A stretch of DNA of 64,000 nucleotides from Malurus cyaneus samueli (Eukaryota; Chordata; Aves; Passeriformes; Maluridae): the NCBI GenBank assembly GCA_009741485.1, contig CM019214.1:50724452-50788451 (forward strand), read 5' to 3'. The position numbers and the translations under genes are program-made. Numbering within the stretch: position 1 is the stretch's first letter; every line of letters starts with the position of its first letter. Under the pieces are notes generated by a model. It was given only the letters and a program-made list of their open reading frames with translations, did not search any database and was not told the origin of the DNA. Positions 11,808 through 25,462 of this stretch are shown here, piece by piece.

Positions 11808-14800
11808 TCACTGTGATAAGGTAATACCTTTTCATATGGGTTATTAAAAAAATTATTTTATTTACCACAACAAATAACACACTGTTATCTTTCTTGTATA
11901 TTCCCTTCTTAAACTGTTCAACCATTAATTTTAATCTTTAGTGCTCTCTGAATTTCTCCCTTTCATAGAAGTAAATGCAGGTTTTTTGTGACCAGGAGCA
12001 GACTGCATTTAGAAAACAGACTTTTCCAATAACTGTTCCTTAAGCTTTCACATGAATGGCAAGAGAAGTTAAATAATCTTGAAAAATTGTCAGAAAGCAT
12101 CAGGAGATGTAGACAGTGCTTGTCAGGTTTATTTTACAACTGATCTGCCAGTAGCAAAGCAAAAGTTTTCTTGATACTAAGCAAAATATGTTTTGCATTA
12201 CTAATTGACTCCAGCCATTCAGTTTCCAAAAGGAGACACAGCCTAGAAGAGTTTAAATGTTTATGTGACCTTAGAATGCTACAGCTCCTAGTTTTTAGTT
12301 TTTTTTTGTTTTTTTTTTTCTGATGTAATTGGAAGGTTGCAGTTACTCTGTGTTTTATTACTGATCTAAACTTTAGCAACTGCATCATTAAAAATTATTT
12401 AAAAAGCCCATTGGCCAGTATTAAATCAAAATATTTCTAATGGTCTTTTTCATTTCATTACAAGTACTGACATTCATTTCAGTTCTGGATGCATTAATCC
12501 CCTGTAAAACAAGGTTTCCAATCTCTTTACCTGTCTGGTGTAGCTAGGATGCAGTATGACAAACCAACATGGGGGTTGGTTGGAGTTCAGGGGTCCTGAA
12601 CTTGGCTCTCACAAGTTGGTGAGCACTCTGCTGTCTGATATAAGTCAATATTTATGTTTTGCATCAGCTTCAGTTGTCATCTCACTTGGCTTTTGCACCA
12701 TTTTAAAAAGAGGTACATGACTATTACAAAACTAAAATTATTTCTTTTTTATCAAAAAGGTTCAGGAGCATTCTAGTAACAGTGACTTACTGTGCAGACA
12801 GGGCAGACACTAGTTAATGACGAACACTAGAATCTTACAGCAGTCAAATTATAGTGTAGACATTTATTTACCTCTGCCTTGAGCCTCAGTAGTTCAGGAT
12901 AAATCAGTCCCTCTGCTTTGTAAGACTGGCTGCTGTTAATCATGCTTAAAATGGGCACGTGTTTAACACAGGCATATGTTCAAATACCTGCACTTCTAAA
13001 CATCTTAAGGAAATAGAAAATAACAATTTTCCACCTACTGAGGAGAACATAGAGTTTTCTTAGAGTGTCAGTATAAGCCAGCAGGTATGTTCTGGCTATG
13101 CATCAAAGGAGATATCTCCTAATTCTTATTGCATCATTTCATAATTAACTAATGTGAGTAAATATAGGGAAAGGTGTGATTAATTAGAGCTAGAACCTGA
13201 GCCAGTTGAGGGGAAATCTGTCATGGCCCTTTGCACCTCTTCTACCAGCAGTTTGGCTCCCATGAAATTATTGTTGCAGGATATATATGTCTGAAAGCTT
13301 AATCCATGATACAAGTAATGCTTCCTAAAAGTTCCCTGAACCTTGCACGGCTTTGGTCTATCTAATTGTAGGCTAAAATCCATTGTAAAACAGTGCAAAG
13401 ATTGAATTAAAATTCTTCTTTTCTTAAACTTCAGGAAATTTACAAAAATATCCAAAACAAGCTTTTGTAGCCTGCATCACAGATACCTGTGATACTGGGA
13501 CTGGTAGTGTTTCTAAATTTCCAGATAAAGGATTATAATGTGACCACATCTACTTTTTGTATGAGAATACAACCACAACACAGGAAAACAAAAGACCATA
13601 ACTTCCTTTAACACCCCTTAAGAAAAAAAAGAAGAAAATATAGGCAGCCTAGAGAAATTAATTGACCTCATCAACTAGGTTCCAAGGCCAGTAGATAAAG
13701 ACTGCTCTGTGCAATCTGGCCAAAAAACAGATGTTAATAAGGAAACTAAATATCTACCACACTATGTGGATATTCTCATACTAGTACTATTCCATTTCAT
13801 GTAGAATGTTTCCTTTCACAGATACAGTTTCAATTGTAAATAGTCTTGTGCAGAACAGTCCACTCACCCAAATGTTTATTTGTGCATTATGAATGGGTAT
13901 TCCTTTTAATCTCTGATACTTTTTTTCTGAATGCAGAAGAGGCTAAACCCTACAAAAAAGAAAGAATATTTATGGCTGTTTGACTTATCTATAATAGAAT
14001 ACCTTCCTAACATTGGCTTCTATCTATAGTGATTAAAATATCTGTAGGTATTTACATTGAAAGAGGTTGTATAAATGGCACCATAGATGTCCTTGTCAGA
14101 AATACTTTTTCAAAGTACAAAGAAAATATATCAGAATATCCTTAAAAATATTATTTGAGAGTATAAGAAGACAGTAAATAGAAAAAAAATGAAGCCAAAA
14201 GAGAAGAGGAAGGCAAATGGCAAAAGGCTGTCATGAATGTAGAACCCAAGTGGAGACGTTTTAGTTGGGAAAAAAATGCAAATTGCAGGCAAGAGTACAA
14301 AACAGTGGAATATTACTTTAGAAAGGAAAACAGAAGATGATAGTGGAAGCATAAAGGGTAGGAAAGAAACAACGAAACAAAGACCTGAGGTGACAGGAAA
14401 AGGATAATAGAGTAGGAGAGCAGCAGTCAAACCATATCGTATAATATTAGAAAAAGAGATGATAGGACAAGAGGAAATAAGTTAAATATAAATAAAGAAC
14501 ATATTTATGATGATAACAGAAAGGAATGTATTGCATGCTGAAGAAAAGCCAAGATAAAGAGAGAATAAAAAGAAGACTAAAAGGGAGCATAGTGTTTAGT
14601 ATGGAAAAGAAAATCATTCAGAAGAATCTTGTTTTGAAACTGATTAGCTAGGTGCTAAAAACAGCTTAAAATGTGCCATTTCAGAGAAAAAAAAAAAAAC
14701 ATGACAGTTCTATTAGCTATGAATAAGCTTTGCAAAATATTGCGTGCTTACTAATTATGATGTTCTTGTTTCAATGCATAGAGGGAATCAAATTGACTAA

Positions 14801-16038
14801 ATGCTCTTTTGTTTGTGCAATGCGATGTCCCAATGTTTTATCAATTGTACTGTCTGTAACAGTAAAATGAAGGAACTTCCAGTCAAGTTCAGTGCTCTAG
14901 AGAAGAACACTGAATAAAATAATAACAAATAGAGTGTATTTCAAGGTAATCTAATAAGGAAGCAAAGACACAGATTCATTTCTCCTGTGTTGGGATTGTT
15001 TCTCTGTGAAATGTAAGCTTGATGTCCGTAAGGGAGACAGAGATGGAACAAACAAACAAAGCACGCATTTCCTGAGAAACTTCAAAATGAATGCATTAAA
15101 TTAGTCTGCTCTTAGGGGAAGGAGAATCAAGTTGAACCTGGAAGTCTGTCATCCCTCTGGCTCTCGCCTAGGCAATACCAATGTGCTGCTGTGCATTCAA
15201 GCCTAAATTTCTTTAGGGAGATATCTGGGTTTATCTTAACCTTTCTCTCACTCCAATCTTTATGTGTGAAAAGAAACATCAGATGTCATCAGAGCAATAT
15301 ATAATATAGAAAATAAGCAGATGTTTTGAAACCACAGTAAAATAAAACAAAACATCAACGGAAATGAATCCTGTAAGATCCTAGTCTGTGTTCATACAGT
15401 AAACATGGCATCATTACCCTAGCTCCTCTGATTGCAAATCCTTTTTTTTTTTTTCCCCTAGAGCCTGAAGAGATGGGAACGACTTTGTGCTTTGCAAGAG
15501 GTCTGTTAAGGTTTTTGGTACTATATGTTTGATACACTTTGGGCAATGTTGCAAAGCATATTTTACTCACTCAAAACCAGAAGTGTAGCAATAATCTCAA
15601 GTGGCACATAATTTATGACAGATTTCCAAAGCAAGAGGTTCAGATAAGCTGTGACCAAGCATCCAAAGTTTGATTAAGTATCTGAACTTGTTGGATGAGC
15701 AGGATAAACTCAAAATAATTCAAAGGGCAGAATGAGGACTCAAGAGGAAAAATAAGTCTCTGCATGTCTCATCTCTTCAAAGAGAGCTAGACACTTTACA
15801 GCTAAGAAAACACATCTCAGTTTTTATCAGAATTGTACTGAAGCTTATTTTTCTCCAGAGTAGTACAGATGTAAAGACTTGGTTTTTAATTGCAGTGCTG
15901 CAATACACAGGTGGCCAGCATTAGGTAAGGAAATTTAAAGTATTTTGAAAACTATTTTTCATTGATCACTGAATTAGAAATGAGATTAATAGAATAGCAA
16001 GTAATATTTGGAAATGATAAATGTGCAAGGAAGATCTA

Positions 16039-16137
16039 TTTTTTTTTTTTTTAAAAAAAAAACAAAAAAAAAAAAAAAAAAAAAAAACCAACCACAAACC
16101 AAAACAAACAACAACAACACAAAAAAAAAAAAAAAAA
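16039..16137. repeat. T14/A10 head-to-head tract and A/C-rich low-complexity DNA
   Basis: Fourteen T are followed directly by ten A, then A-rich DNA interrupted by C. The T/A junction is self-complementary. A shortened version occurs in the duplicated segment near 22,174-22,266. Open frames across it encode only Phe or Lys runs. Confidence 0.9.
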
Positions 16138-16513
16138 TCAAAATACCTAACTACCACACAAAGATTGTTGAGGAAAATAAATCATTATTTTTCCAGCTTT
16201 AAGTCTGAAACTCAGAAAGCTCCAGAGGAACTGAAAAAGTATATTAAAGTGAAATGTTTAAACCAAGGTGCTGCAGAAGACACCTTCTTTCTGGGGAAAG
16301 AAGTTTTTATATTAGTCTGTCAAACAGAATGCACAAAGTAGATGAGGGAGAAGTTAAGGAAGAAGAGGCAATATTTTGATCAGGAAAAAACTTATGTGGA
16401 CATGACACTGTAAATAAGTATTTTTGAAAAGGGAAAAATGTTCATAACTTCCACAGATTTTAAGATAGCATTTTGCAATCTTTAATCTGATTTTTACCAT
16501 AATCCAACCATTT

Positions 16514-16680
16514 AAAAAAAAAAAAAAAAAGGAAAAAAAAAAAAAAAAAAAAAAAAAAAGCCAACAAAGCCCGAAATAACATCCCCCACAGGCTGGCTCA
16601 AAATCTACTCTTGTATAATCAGAAGGACAAAATGTTGGTTTTTTTTTTTTTGTTTTTTTTTTTTTTTTTTTGTTTTTTTG
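16514..16680. repeat. Poly-A tract and facing poly-T tract
   Basis: An A-rich tract (with one GG) at about 16,514-16,559 is followed 80 bp later by a T-rich tract with single G at about 16,639-16,679. They could pair as a long imperfect inverted repeat. The pair recurs at about 22,634-22,800. Confidence 0.85.
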
Positions 16681-17986
16681 TCTGAGAGTTTCCTTTGAGC
16701 AAAAGATTCATTATGGTAACTGTTATGTTGATAATCAAGTGCTCACTCACACTTATCATTGATATAAATTGAAATAAAAGGAAATATTCAGCTGCTTAAG
16801 ATGTCAGTATGCTGTGTATAGTGCATTCATTTGATGTTTGAACTTTTCTGTGTAATATAGGTTTTTTCAGGTTAACTAACCCACAGCTGATAAATAATTA
16901 AAAATTTAAATTAATATAAATAAGAAATAGGAAGTCAATAAGAATAGATATCCATATGAAAAAAATAATCTAAAATAATAGGTTCAGATAAGGATCTAAT
17001 AAATATTTAAATTACTTGAGAAGAAAAATAGCCTCTTATTGTTTTAAAAAGAAAAAACAATTTTTACTAATCTCTCAGAACATATGGCTTAGTGTATCTG
17101 TGTGGAAGATCTGGCCTGAGTAAATTAAAATGTCATTTTTTCAAGGGTTACAAAATCCCTTATTACATTTTGAAAGTTTAGAACAATCTGTCGAAATAAA
17201 CAAGTAAATCACTAGTTCCAAAATTGCCTCTCTTACACCCAGAGTCTCTACCATCATGATACACCTGCCATTCTCATTTCCCTAAAATGAAGTTTTCCCA
17301 CCTGGCCTTCTAGCAGTAATTGTAACAATGTATATCTCCTGTCTTGTCTAGCTTGTCCCTGCCTTGTCACAGCCAGCTGTTACTCCTTGACAAATAGAAA
17401 ATGGCTTTATCAAAGAAAATATTGCAACAACCAATGGACAAAGGGAAATCAGGAGACAGGAAGATCATCTTTACTGCCAGGTTCATATCAAAGTAAGTCA
17501 CATCCTGACACCATGTGCAGCATCATCGCAACAGAAAAAATGTCACACAAAAATTCAGCAGAGTGGCTGCAGCAACACTGCCCCCAAACTTGGGAAGAAG
17601 AGATGCTGATAGTAGAGGAACCGTGATTTACTCATTAGGTCACTATTTAGATTGCAATTTACAGCTGAAAGGGCCCTCATTTGTACTTGTGACACATAAA
17701 TGAACAGAATGTCTGGAATGCTGATGCTGAGCAACTGAAGGCACTGAAAGCTAAAAGCTGCTCTCACCAAATTTACCCAAATCACACACTGAATCAAAAT
17801 TGTCTTGTTAAGATGCCAAGTCAGCAAAAGAATTCTGCATAGGAAGCATTACAACTCACATTTAATTTCTTATTACTGTTATCACATGCTGATATCAAAT
17901 GAAATAACATATGGAGGAATGGGGTTCTGGCACTATGAATCAAATTCTGAATATTTCAATTCATTTCACACATAATTTTTTTTTTT

Positions 17987-18011
17987 NNNNNNNNNNNNNN
18001 NNNNNNNNNNN
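17987..18011. other. Assembly gap, 25 N
   Basis: Twenty-five consecutive undetermined bases, entered from an 11-T run on the left. The sequence on the right does not continue past the T run. It restarts as a noisy version of sequence already seen 6.2 kb earlier, from about 11,808. Confidence 1.
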
Positions 18012-21000
18012 TCAACTGCGTGATAAGGTAATACCTTTTCATATGGATTATTCAAAAAATTATTTATTAAAGATTTACACAACGGGATTGGGGCAACTTA
18101 AATTTAGGAGGCCAATGCTGTTTCTTGTACATTGTAGTAAAAAACTTGGAGTTCTTCGTTAAAACTGTTCAACTGATCCCTGTGCCATATAATTTAAACA
18201 TCTATGTATGAATCTCGCCAATTTCTCCTCCTATTACCATAGACAGATAAGAGTGCAGAGACGTTTTGCTGACCAGAAGACACGAGCAGAAGCCATTTAG
18301 AACCAGGACTTATTTCATAACTGTTCCTCTAGACTTTACATGAAATGGCAAGAGAAGTTAAATATCTTGAAAAAATTAGTCAGACCCAAGCATCAGGAAG
18401 AGTAAGACAGTGTTGTCCAGTTATTTTAAACTGCATCTGCCAGTACAGCAAAAGTCTTCTATACTCAAGCAAAATATGTTTCTTACATTACTCCAGCCAT
18501 CAAGTTTCAAAAGGAGCACGCTGAAGAGTTTAAATGTTATGTACCATTAGAATGCTAACAGCTCCTGTTTTAGTTTTTTTGTTTTTTTTTCTGGATCTAA
18601 TTGGAAGCGTTGATACTCAACTGTGTTTTTATTACTGATTAAACTTTAGTACACGCATCATTAAAAAATTATTTAAAAGCCATTTGGCCAGTATAAATCA
18701 AATATTCCTAATGTCTTTTTCATTTCATTACAAGTACTACATTCATTTCAGTTCTGCGATTCATTATATCCCGTAACAAGTTCATCTCTTTAACCGTTTG
18801 GGTACTGAGGATGCAAGTATGACCAAACAACATGGGGTTGTTGGAGTTCAGGTCCTGAACTAGGCTCTCACAAGTGCGTGAGCACTTTCGCTGTCTGATA
18901 GTAAGTCTAAATATTATGTTTTCATCAGGCATGTATCGTTGTATTTCACTTGGCTTTGCACCATTTAAAAAGAGTACATGACTATTACAAAACTAAAATT
19001 ATTTCTTTTTTATCAAAAAGGTCAGGAGCATTCAGTAACAGTGACTACTGTGCAGACAGGGCAGACACTATTAATGACAACACTAGAATCTTACAGCAGT
19101 CAATTATAATGTAGACATTTATTTACCTCTGCCTTGAGCTCAGTAGTTTCAGGATAAATCAGTCCCTCTGCTTTGTAAGACTGGCTGCTGTTAATCATGC
19201 TTAAAATGGCAGCGTGTTTAACACAGGCATATGTTAAATACCTGCACTTCTAAACATCTAGGATAGAAATACAATTTCCACTACTGAGGAGAACATAGAG
19301 TTTCTGTAGAGTGTCAGTATAAGCCAGCAGGTATGTTCTGGCTAGCATCAAAGGAGATATCTCCTAATCTTTATTGCATCATATTTCATAATAACTAATG
19401 TGAGTAAATATAGGGAAAGGTGTGATTAATTAGAGCTAGAACTGAGCCAGTTGAGGGGAAATTGTCATGGCCCTTGCACTCTTCTCCAGCAGTTTGGCTC
19501 CCATGAAATTATTGTTGCGGATATATATGCTGAAAGCTTAATCCATGATACAAGTAATGCTTCTAAAAGTCCCTGAACCTTGCAACGGCTTTGCTATCTA
19601 ATGGTAGCTAAAATCCATTGTAAACAGTGCAAAGATTGAATTAAAATTCTTCTTTCTTAAACTTCAGGAATTTACAAAATATCCAAAACAAGCTTTGTAG
19701 CCTGCATCACAGATACCTGTGATACTGACTGGTAGTGTTTTAATTTCCAGATAAGGATTAATAATGTGACCACATCTACTTTTTGTATGAGATACAACCA
19801 CAACACAGGAAAACAAAAGACATAACTTCCTTTAACACCGCCTTAAGAAAAAAAAGAAGAAAATATAGCAGCCTAGAGAAATTAATTGACCTCATCACTA
19901 GGTTCCAAGCAGTAGATAAGAACTGCCTCTGCAATCTGGCCAAAAAACAGATGTATAAAGGAAACTAAATATCTACACACACATGTGATAATTCTCATAC
20001 TAGTACTATCCATTTCATGTAGAATGTTTCCTTTCACAATGAACAGTTTCAATTGTAAATAGTCTTGTGCAGAAAGTCCACCACCCAAAGTTTTTGTGCA
20101 TTATGAATGGTATTCTTTTAACTCTGATACTTTTTCTGAATGCAGAAGAGGCTAACCCTACAAAAAAGAAGAATATTTAATGGCTGTTGACTTATCTATA
20201 ATAGAATACCTTCCTAACATTGCTTCTATTATAGTGATTAAAATATCTGAAGGTATTTACATTGAAAGAGTTGTATAAATGGCACCATAGATGTCCTTGT
20301 CAGAAATACTTTTCAAAGTACAAAGAAAATATATCAAGAATACCTAAATTATTATGAGAGTATAAGAAGACAGTAAAATAGAAAAAAATTGAAGCCAAAG
20401 AAGAGAGAAGGCAAATGGCAAAAGGCTGCCATGAATGTAGAACCAAGTGAGACGTTTTAGTTGGAAAAAAATGAAAATTGCAGGCAAGAGTACAAAACAG
20501 TGAATATACTTTAGAAAGGAAAACAGAAGATGATAGTGGAAGCATAAAGGGTAGGAAAGAAACAACGAAACAAAGACCTGAGGTACAGAAAGGATAATAG
20601 AGTAGGAGCAGCAGAGTCAAACATATCGTATAATATTAGAAAAAGAGATGATAGGACAAGAGCGAAATAATTAAATATAAATAAAAGAACATATTTATGA
20701 TGATAACAAAAGGAATTTTAGCATGCTGAAGAAAGCCAAGATAAAGAGAGAAATAAAAAGAAGACTAAAAGAGCAATATGTTTAGTATGGAAAAGAAAAT
20801 ATTCAGAAAATCTTGTTTTAAACTGATTAGCTAGGTGTAAAACAGCTAATGTGGCCATTTCAGAGAAAAAAAAAAAAACATGACAGTTCTATTAGCTTGA
20901 ATAAGCTTTGCAGAAATATTGCGTGCTTACAATTATGATGTTCTTGTTTCAATGCATAGAGGGAATCAAATTGACTAAATGCTCTTTTTTGTTTTGCAAT

Positions 21001-24000
21001 GCGATGTCCCATGTTTTATCAATTGTACTGTTGTAACAGTAAATGAAGAACTTCCAGTCAAGTTCAGTGCTCTAAGAAGAACACTGAATAAAATAATAAC
21101 AAATAGAGTGTATTTCAAGGTAATCTAATAAAGGAAAGCAAAAGCACAGATCTCTCCTGTGTTGGATTGTTTCTCTGGAAATGTAAGCTTGATGTCCGTA
21201 AGGGAACAGAGATAGAACAACAAACAAAGCACGCATTTCCTGAGAAACTTCAAAATGAATGCATTAATTAGTCTGCTCCTTAGGGGAAGGAGAATCAATG
21301 TGAACCTGGAAGTCTGTCATCCCTCGGCTCTCGCCTAGGCAATACAATTGCTGCTGTGGCATTCAAGCCTAAATTTCTTTAGGGAGATATCTGGGTTTAT
21401 CTTAACTTTCTTCCCTCCAATCTTTTATGTGTGAAAAGAAACATCAATGTCATAAGAGCAATATATAATATAGAAAATAAGCAGATGTTTTGAACCACAA
21501 GTAAATAAAACAAAAATCAACGGAAATGAATCCTGTAAGATCCTAGTCTGTGTTCATACAGTAACATGGCATCATTACCCTAGCTCCTCTGATTGCAAAT
21601 CCTTTTTTTTTTTTTCCCTATGAGCCTGAGAGAGGGGAACGACTTTGTGCTTTGCAAGAGGTCTGTTAGGTTTTTGGTACTATATGTTTGATACACTTTG
21701 GGCAATGTTGCAAAGCATATTTTACTCACTCAAAACCAGAAGTGTAGCAATAATCTCAAGTGGCACATAAATTATGACAGATTTCCAAAGCAAGAGGTCC
21801 AGAATAGCGTGGACCAAGCATCCAAGTTTGATTAAGTATCTGAACTTGTTGGTGAGCAGAGATAAACTCAAAATAATTCAAAGGGCAGAATGAGCACTCA
21901 AGAGGAAAATAAGTCTCTGCATGTCTCATCTCTTCAAAGAGAGCAACACTTTACAGCTAAGAAACACATCTCAGTTTTATCCAGAATTGTACTGAAGCTT
22001 ATTTTTCCCAGAGTAGTACAGATGTAAAGACTTGGTTTTTATTGAGTGCTGCAATACACGGTGGCGCATTAGGTTAAGAATTTAAAGTATTGAAACTATT
22101 TTCTTGATCACTGAATTAGAAATGCAGATTAATGATCAATAATATTTGGAAATGATAAAGTGCAAGAAGATCTATTTTTTTTTTAAAAAAAAACAAAAAA
22201 AAAAAAAAAAAAAAAACCCAACCACAAACAAAACAAACAACAACAACACAAAAAAAAAAAAAAAAATCAAAATACCTAAACTACCACACAAAGATTAGTT
22301 GAGGAAAATAAATCATTATTTTTCCAGCTTTAAGTCTGAAACTCAAGCTCCAGAGGAACTGAAAAAGTATATTAAAGTGAAATGTTAAACCAAGTGCTGC
22401 AGAGACACTTTCTTTCTGGGAAAAGAAGTTTTTATATTAGTCTGTCAAACAGAATGCACAAAGTAGATGAGGAGAAGTTAATGGAAGAAGAGGCAATATT
22501 TTGATCAGGAAAAAACTTAATGTGGAACATGACACTGTAAAATAAGTATTTTGAAAAGGAAAAATGTTATCAAACTTCCACAATTAAGATAGATTTGCAA
22601 TCTTTAATCTGATTTTTACTAATTCCACCATTTAAAAAAAAAAAAAAAAAGGAAAAAAAAAAAAAAAAAAAAAAAAAAAGCCAACAAAGCCCGAATAACA
22701 TCCCCCACAGGCTGGCTCAAAATCTACTCTTGTATAATCAGAAGGACAAAATGTTGGTTTTTTTTTTTTTTTTGTTTGTTTTTTTTTTTTTTGTTTTTTT
22801 TGTCTGAGAGTTCCTTTGAGCAAAGATTCATTATGTAACTGTTATTTGATAATCAATGTCTCACACACACTTATCATTATATAAATGAAAATAAAAGGAA
22901 ATATTCAGCTGCTTAAGATGTCAGTATGCTGTGTATAGTGCAATTACATTTGATGTTTGAACTTTTCTGTGTAATTAGGTTTTTCAGGTTAACTAACCCA
23001 CAGCTGATAAATAATTAAAAATTTAAATTAATATAAATAAGAAATAGGAAAGTCAATATAGATATCCATATGAAAAAATAATCTAAATAATAGGTTCAGA
23101 TAGGATCTAATAAATATTTAAATTACTTGAGAAGAAAAATAGCCTCTTATTTTTTAAAAAGAAAACAATTTTTACTAATCTCTCAGAACATATGGCTTAG
23201 TGTATCTGTGTGGAAGATCTGGCCTGAGTAAATTAAAATGTCTTTTTTTCAAGGGTTACAAATCCCTTATTACATTTTGAAAGTTTAGAACAACTGTCGA
23301 AATAAACAAGTAAATCACTAGTTCAAAATTGCCTCTCTTACACCCAGAGTCTCTACCATCATGATACACCTGCCATTCTCATTTCCCTAAAATGAAGTTT
23401 TCCACCTGGCCTTCTAGCAGTAATTGTAACAATGTATATCTCCTGTCTTGTCTAGCTTGTCCTGCCTTGTCACAGCCAGCTGTTACTCCTTGACAAATAG
23501 AAAATGGCTTTATCAAAGAAAATATTGCAACAACCAATGGAAAGGGAAATCAGGAACAGGAAGATCATCTTTACTGCCAGGTTCATATCAAAGTAAGTCA
23601 CATCCTGACACCATGTGCAGCATCATCGCAACAGAAAAAATGTCACACAAAAATTCGAGCAGTGGCTGCAGCAACACTGCCCCCAAACTTGGGAAGAAGA
23701 GATGCTGATAGTAGAGGAACCGTGATTTACTCATTAGGTCACTATTTAGATTGCAATTTACAGCTGAAAGGGCCCTCATTTGTACTTGTGACACATAAAT
23801 GAACAGAATGTCTGGAATGCTGATGCTGAGCAACTGAAGGCACTGAAAGCTAAAAGCTGCTCTCACCAAATTTACCCAAATCACACACTGAATCAAATTT
23901 GTCTTGTTAAGATGCCAAGTCAGCAAAAGAATTCTGCATAGGAAGCATTACAACTCACATTTAATTTCTTATTACTGTTATCACATGCTGATATCAAATG

Positions 24001-24086
24001 AAATAACATATGGAGGAATGGGGTTCTGGCACTATGAATCAAATTCTGAATATTTCAATTCATTTCACACATAATTTTTTTTTTTT
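18012..24086 (+). repeat. Long direct duplication, copy 2 (error-rich, probable artefact)
   Basis: This is collinear with 11,808-17,986 but about 105 bp shorter, with very many single-base deletions and insertions, worst in the first kilobase and nearly absent in the last 500 bp. At its end the shared T run (24,075-24,087) continues into unique sequence. The pattern fits an uncorrected long read used to extend across the gap without collapsing its overlap with the left flank. Small open frames here, such as those near 20,300-20,620, mirror those near 14,131-14,430 with frameshifts and are not genes. Confidence 0.9.
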
Positions 24087-24125
24087 TGGTTTTTTTTTTT
24101 GTTTTTTTTTTTGTTTTCCTTTCAG

Positions 24126-24307
24126 TCAAAATTTGTATATTGGTCTAGAATTCTGGGAGCAAGTAATGCAGGTTAACAGAATAGAATCTGGAATTCTGAT
24201 CTCTTTGCTAGGTTGTATTTGTCAGGTCAAGGATTTCCATGTCTTCACAGTGGACTATGGTACGCTGTGCTCCATTTACCTCATGCCTACCACAGACAAT
24301 GATTTCT
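24126..24307 (+). CDS. Candidate orphan exon (weak)
   Basis: A T-rich tract ending TTTCCTTTCAG (AG at 24,124-24,125) is followed by 182 open bases and then GTGAGT at 24,308, so both splice-site contexts are present. The translated segment contains VDYG followed by a hydrophobic stretch (CSIYLM). VDYG-type strands are common in Tudor domains, but the aromatic-cage residues cannot be confirmed and no partner exon is visible. The upstream pyrimidine tract belongs to simple sequence that would mimic a splice acceptor. I cannot identify a gene; chance or a decayed pseudogene is equally likely. Confidence 0.2.
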
Positions 24308-24325
24308 GTGAGTACAATTAAAAAT

Positions 24326-24505
24326 GTATTTTTTTGTTTGTTTGTTTGTTCTGTTTTGGTTTGGTTTGGGGTTTTTTTGTTTTTTGGTTTTTTTGGGTTT
24401 TTTTTTATTTTATTTATTTTTTTTTTTTTGGCGTTGTTGTTTTTTTTTTATTTGTTGTTCTTGGGTTTTTTGGTTTGTTTATTTTTTTTTTTCTTTTTTT
24501 TCCCC
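24326..24505. repeat. T/G-rich low-complexity tract
   Basis: Runs of T broken by G, including TTTG and GGTTT repeats. Three overlapping plus-strand frames across it are strings of Phe, Gly, Val and Leu and are not genes. Confidence 0.9.
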
Positions 24506-25462
24506 ACAATAATTAAATGGGAACAGAATAAGGAATATACAGCATTTAGTACCTGACTGACATAGATCTTTAGAAGGGTATAATGGTTTTTGAGAGTAAA
24601 AAAAGCATACAATACTGGGTGTCAAACTGAGGGCTCTGTCATAATTTCTACATGGTGAAGCTACCACTCTGCACAGTGTCCTAGTAGACATTTCTAGTGA
24701 GTCATCTGTCCTTATTTTGATGCTGTGACTATATAACAATTGATAATAGAGGATTGAACCAATTCTAATTCATTGTCTTCAGACCTCCCTGTGATTACAT
24801 TTAATTTCATCCCAAAATATTTTATTGATATCTTTCCCCTGAATTTTAAAATTACACAAATTTTTAACAATTACCAAGTATAGGCAGTCTTTCAACTAAT
24901 GTGCCAATTGTTAGAGAGTATGAGATTTAGGTTTTGAAATAACACTGTGGAGGTTTTAAAGGCAACAGAGTGAAAGGGAGTCAAAACCCAATTTATCTAC
25001 AGTCTAATATCCTGAAATGGTAAAGGAAAGAAATAATCTCATCTAGGCAATTTTGTTGGTTTGTGGTAAATTAGTTGGGCTCTGACCTAATCTCTATACT
25101 GCTTTGACAAAGATTATTTTATATATATTGTTTACTTTTACAAAGTCAGCATTTCTTTGCTCTGCTCTGAGCTCAGTTCTGTGTTCTCTTGTTACCTTCT
25201 TTAGTGAGCCATGACTATTATTACTTTTTACACTGTAATAGCTGACTGCTGCCAAGCAGCCCCTGACCTCTCCAATTCCCTCTGTTCCCAAGGCATAAGA
25301 TTGGAAGCTGACATTGCTGCAACTTTCACAAGCTCAATGAACCTGAAAGGTGAAGAAAACCTTGTTAAATGCCTCAGAAGACTTTTATATATATATATAT
25401 GAGAAATGTAGCACAGAATCCTTGATTGATCAATGCCCTAAGATAGCAATCAAACCAGATCT

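Larger units (their letters stand above)
11808..17986 (+). repeat. Long direct duplication, copy 1 (cleaner copy)
   Basis: This segment recurs in the same orientation at 18,012-24,086. Copy 1 has intact-looking homopolymers and ends in a T run that passes straight into the N gap. Landmarks shared with copy 2 include the A-rich tract with CAACAACAAC near 16,110, the paired T and A tracts at 16,514-16,678, and the 3' segment starting near 17,219. No gene is supported inside. The frames at 17,387-17,827 recur in copy 2 broken at different places, as expected of non-coding or erroneous sequence. Confidence 0.93.

Noticed and set aside
14131..14430. Hydrophobic minus-strand frame resembling a membrane protein
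   Set aside because: It is the complement of purine-rich DNA, giving Phe/Leu/Ser runs; its copy at 20,300-20,620 is frameshifted.
17387..17827. Related open frames near 17.4-17.8 kb and 23.4-23.9 kb suggesting a duplicated gene
   Set aside because: They lie in the two copies of the probable assembly duplication. The reading frame is broken differently in copy 2, and no domain is recognisable.
11808..24086. Recent biological segmental duplication
   Set aside because: The indel-dominated, gradient-like divergence and the adjoining 25-N gap fit a gap-filling error better.
24239..24556. Phe/Val/Leu-rich plus-strand frames resembling membrane helices
   Set aside because: They are translations of T/G simple sequence.
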